Virus record (IMG/VR): IMGVR_UViG_3300022562_001274
Location: 1-49,130 of that record
DNA: 49,130 bases
Strand: one strand, 5' to 3'
Source of the DNA: a virus
Position numbers and translations under genes: made by a program. Positions 47,597 through 49,130 of this stretch are shown here, piece by piece (the stretch's first letter is position 1; every line of letters starts with the position of its first letter). The notes under the pieces were generated by a model that was not told the DNA's origin, did no database searches, and saw only the letters and a program-made list of their open reading frames with translations.

Positions 47597-47964
47597 TGGG
47601 CCGCTCGATGCCGGATTACCTGGGCGCCTCGATGGCGCTGCGGAAGGACCGGGCGCTCGGGGACCGGGACGCCCAGGTCCGCGAGCTGGGGGCCCGGCTC
47701 CTGGCGCTGTTCTACAAGGTGGAAGGTGACCTGCGCTCCGCCGGCGGCTGGAGCGGCCTGTTCGATCGGATGCTGGGCCCCGAGCCCGACACCTCTGCCC
47801 GGAACGACCTGGGCCTGCCGATGTCGGAGGAGTACTGGCTCTGGCTGGCCCGGCGCGACCTGGCGCAGCCCGTCCGGCTCGAGGCCCAGCGGCTGCTCGC
47901 GGTCGATCGGGAACGGGCCGAGTTCAGGGCGGTCAACGAGCGCCTGCTCCGGTGGGCCCGGTGA
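47596..47964 (+). CDS. early helical protein, 122 aa
   Basis: ATG overlaps the previous stop. Mostly helical and charged, with a WLWLARRDLAQPVRLEAQRL segment. No family recognised. Confidence 0.65.
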   Translation: MGRSMPDYLGASMALRKDRALGDRDAQVRELGARLLALFYKVEGDLRSAGGWSGLFDRMLGPEPDTSARNDLGLPMSEEYWLWLARRDLAQPVRLEAQRLLAVDRERAEFRAVNERLLRWAR

Positions 47965-48254
47965 CGGCCGTGGCTCCGGAGCGCCCGGCCCCGCCCGAGC
48001 CCCGTATCCGGTGCGCCCGGTGTGGCTACCTGTTCCCGGCCGTGGCGGGGAAGTACGGGTGCCCGAATTGCCACGGTGAGGGCCTGGGCCCGACCGGGCG
48101 CGATGTGGCCCGGCTCCTGGGCCGGTCCTGGGGGACCTGGGGCGAGTTCAAGCGCCGGCTGGTGGAGGCCGGGGTCCTGGCCTCCTACTACGACGACGCT
48201 CCGCCGGCCTGGCTCGAGGCCTGGCGGAAGTTCTGCCGCCGGGGGCGCTCGTGA
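47961..48254 (+). CDS. zinc-ribbon protein, 97 aa, shares module with methyltransferase
   Basis: GTGA start. CARC and CPNC form a zinc ribbon (about 19-39), followed by an HTH-like helical part. Thirty bases here (48047-48076) are identical to 43750-43779 inside the C5 methyltransferase gene, in the same frame. Confidence 0.75.
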   Translation: MTAVAPERPAPPEPRIRCARCGYLFPAVAGKYGCPNCHGEGLGPTGRDVARLLGRSWGTWGEFKRRLVEAGVLASYYDDAPPAWLEAWRKFCRRGRS

Positions 48255-48520
48255 CCGCCCTGGCGGTGCCCCCCTGCCCGGAGTGCGGGCGGCCCCGGGT
48301 GCAGGACCGCCACGGCACCAAGGCGACCTGCGGCGCGGCCGAGTGCATCCGGGCTCGGGTCCGCCGGGGGCAAGCGACCCGGGTGGCCCGGGCCCAGGCC
48401 CGGAAGCGGGCCCAGCTCCGCTGGCGGTGTCACGAGTGCGGCTGGCTTCACGCCGTCGCTCCCCTGGCCTGCTCGTGCGGGGCCCTGGGCCCGATCCCGG
48501 CTGACCAGGAGGTGGCGTGA
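48251..48520 (+). CDS. double zinc-ribbon protein, 89 aa
   Basis: GTGA start. CPEC/CGAAEC and CHEC/CSC make two likely zinc sites around a basic helix. Nucleic-acid binding is plausible. Confidence 0.75.
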   Translation: MTALAVPPCPECGRPRVQDRHGTKATCGAAECIRARVRRGQATRVARAQARKRAQLRWRCHECGWLHAVAPLACSCGALGPIPADQEVA

Positions 48521-48867
48521 TGGTGGTGCCGTTGACGCCCGAGGGCCAGGTGCAGGTGCTCCTACGGGAAAACAAGCGGCTGATCGCCGACAAGAACAAG
48601 CTGTTCCACGAGCTGCAGGCGCTCCGGCGGCTAGCCGAGCCGGAGGTCTACTGCACCTGCAATCGGCACCTGCACTATCCCGAGGAGGGATGCAAGCTCC
48701 ACGGTCCATCCACCCCGCGCTCCCGTGCCGAGGCCGAGGCGTTGGTGGACAGATACCTCCGCGCTTGCGTTCGTCACGGTTGCGAGTGGACCGATGCCAC
48801 GATGAAAGAGCGGGATGATGCCTACGCCGCGCTCCTCGCGGCCCTGACCGGAGGCACCGATGCCTGA
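48520..48867 (+). CDS. coiled-coil plus Cys/His protein, 115 aa
   Basis: ATG 48520 follows CAGGAGGTG. A leucine-zipper-like N-terminal helix (about 8-38) precedes CTCNRHLHY...C. Unknown function. Confidence 0.7.
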   Translation: MVVPLTPEGQVQVLLRENKRLIADKNKLFHELQALRRLAEPEVYCTCNRHLHYPEEGCKLHGPSTPRSRAEAEALVDRYLRACVRHGCEWTDATMKERDDAYAALLAALTGGTDA

Positions 48868-49130
48868 CCGTGACGCGCTGGACGCGGCGATGGATGCGTA
48901 TGACAAGGCGCGTGATTACCTGCGAGGGCTAGACCCCTACGGTTTGCAGGGGCATATCCTGTGGGCCGAGCGACAGGTTGAGGACACCCGTGCCGCCGTG
49001 CGGCGGCTGGTCGAGCAGGGGGAGGAGTTTGTGGTGATGCGCGTTAACGGGGTGGAGGACGCAAACGACCCATACGGTCAGCGTTATATCAAGTCTATGC
49101 TGGTCATCAGCTCTGACCTCTCAGGGGACC
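48860..49130 (+). CDS. hypothetical protein, 5' part, continues at base 69
   Basis: ATG 48860 overlaps the previous TGA and follows the CCTGACCGGAGG box. The frame runs off the right end and continues through 69-142 to give 114 residues. No family recognised. Confidence 0.8.
   Translation, partial: MPDRDALDAAMDAYDKARDYLRGLDPYGLQGHILWAERQVEDTRAAVRRLVEQGEEFVVMRVNGVEDANDPYGQRYIKSMLVISSDLSGD
49063..49130. repeat. terminal direct repeat, right copy
   Basis: Identical to 1-68; see that entry. Confidence 0.95.

Noticed and set aside
1-49130. tRNA genes, integrase, attachment sites, insertion sequences.
   Set aside because: I looked for cloverleaf-like intergenic sequence and for recombinase motifs and saw none; gene-free spaces are short and already explained.

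Overview
The window is an essentially complete bacteriophage genome, about 49.06 kb as a circle. Bases 1-68 are repeated exactly at 49063-49130, and one gene runs across the two ends. By eye the DNA is about 70% GC. Every gene I accept is on the + strand, packed end to end, mostly with GTGA/ATGA stop-start overlaps. The virion genes (large terminase, portal, P22-type coat, tail tube, -1 frameshifted tail chaperone, tape measure, tail hub) describe a long-tailed siphovirus. A GH19-type endolysin, a spanin-like protein and several small membrane proteins suggest a GC-rich Gram-negative host. I see no integrase, excisionase, tRNA or CRISPR.

Layout. 1-459: end of the early operon. 547-6193: ParB-methyltransferase fusion, small terminase, small zinc-binding protein, large terminase, portal. 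6190-12711: small membrane and cysteine-rich proteins, then a 1956-residue MuF-type head protein carrying four ADP-ribosyltransferase-like domains and one kinase-like domain. 12712-15155: scaffold and coat. 15290-22004: connector, tail tube, G/GT chaperones, tape measure, distal tail. 22004-26717: tail hub and fibre-like proteins. 26830-30419: lysis and membrane region. 30432-34877: decoration or receptor-binding proteins, including one with a long Gly/Ala repeat. 34878-35162: boundary between late and early genes. 35163-39811: many small early genes ending in a Cro-like repressor. 39929-45200: replication module (SSB-like protein, winged helix, replication initiator with an iteron array inside its gene, inserted C5-cytosine methyltransferase, RecU-like resolvase). 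45193-49130: small early genes that continue through the circle junction.

Regulation. Five promoters share one geometry: a 14-bp palindrome CGCAAG-N2-CTTGCG whose right arm forms the -35, then 17 bp, then the -10. Four lie in the early region and one precedes the scaffold/coat genes. Three late transcripts share a leader motif (GWCGCCG-TTCAC) next to a strong hairpin. Several early genes share the ribosome-site box CCTGACCCGGAGGT.

Most notable: no CATG anywhere in the genome by my reading; an exact 16-bp parS centromere site forming the start of a tail gene; a probably injected multi-effector head protein; four 11-bp tandem iterons inside the initiator gene; and the scar left by insertion of the C5 methyltransferase gene.
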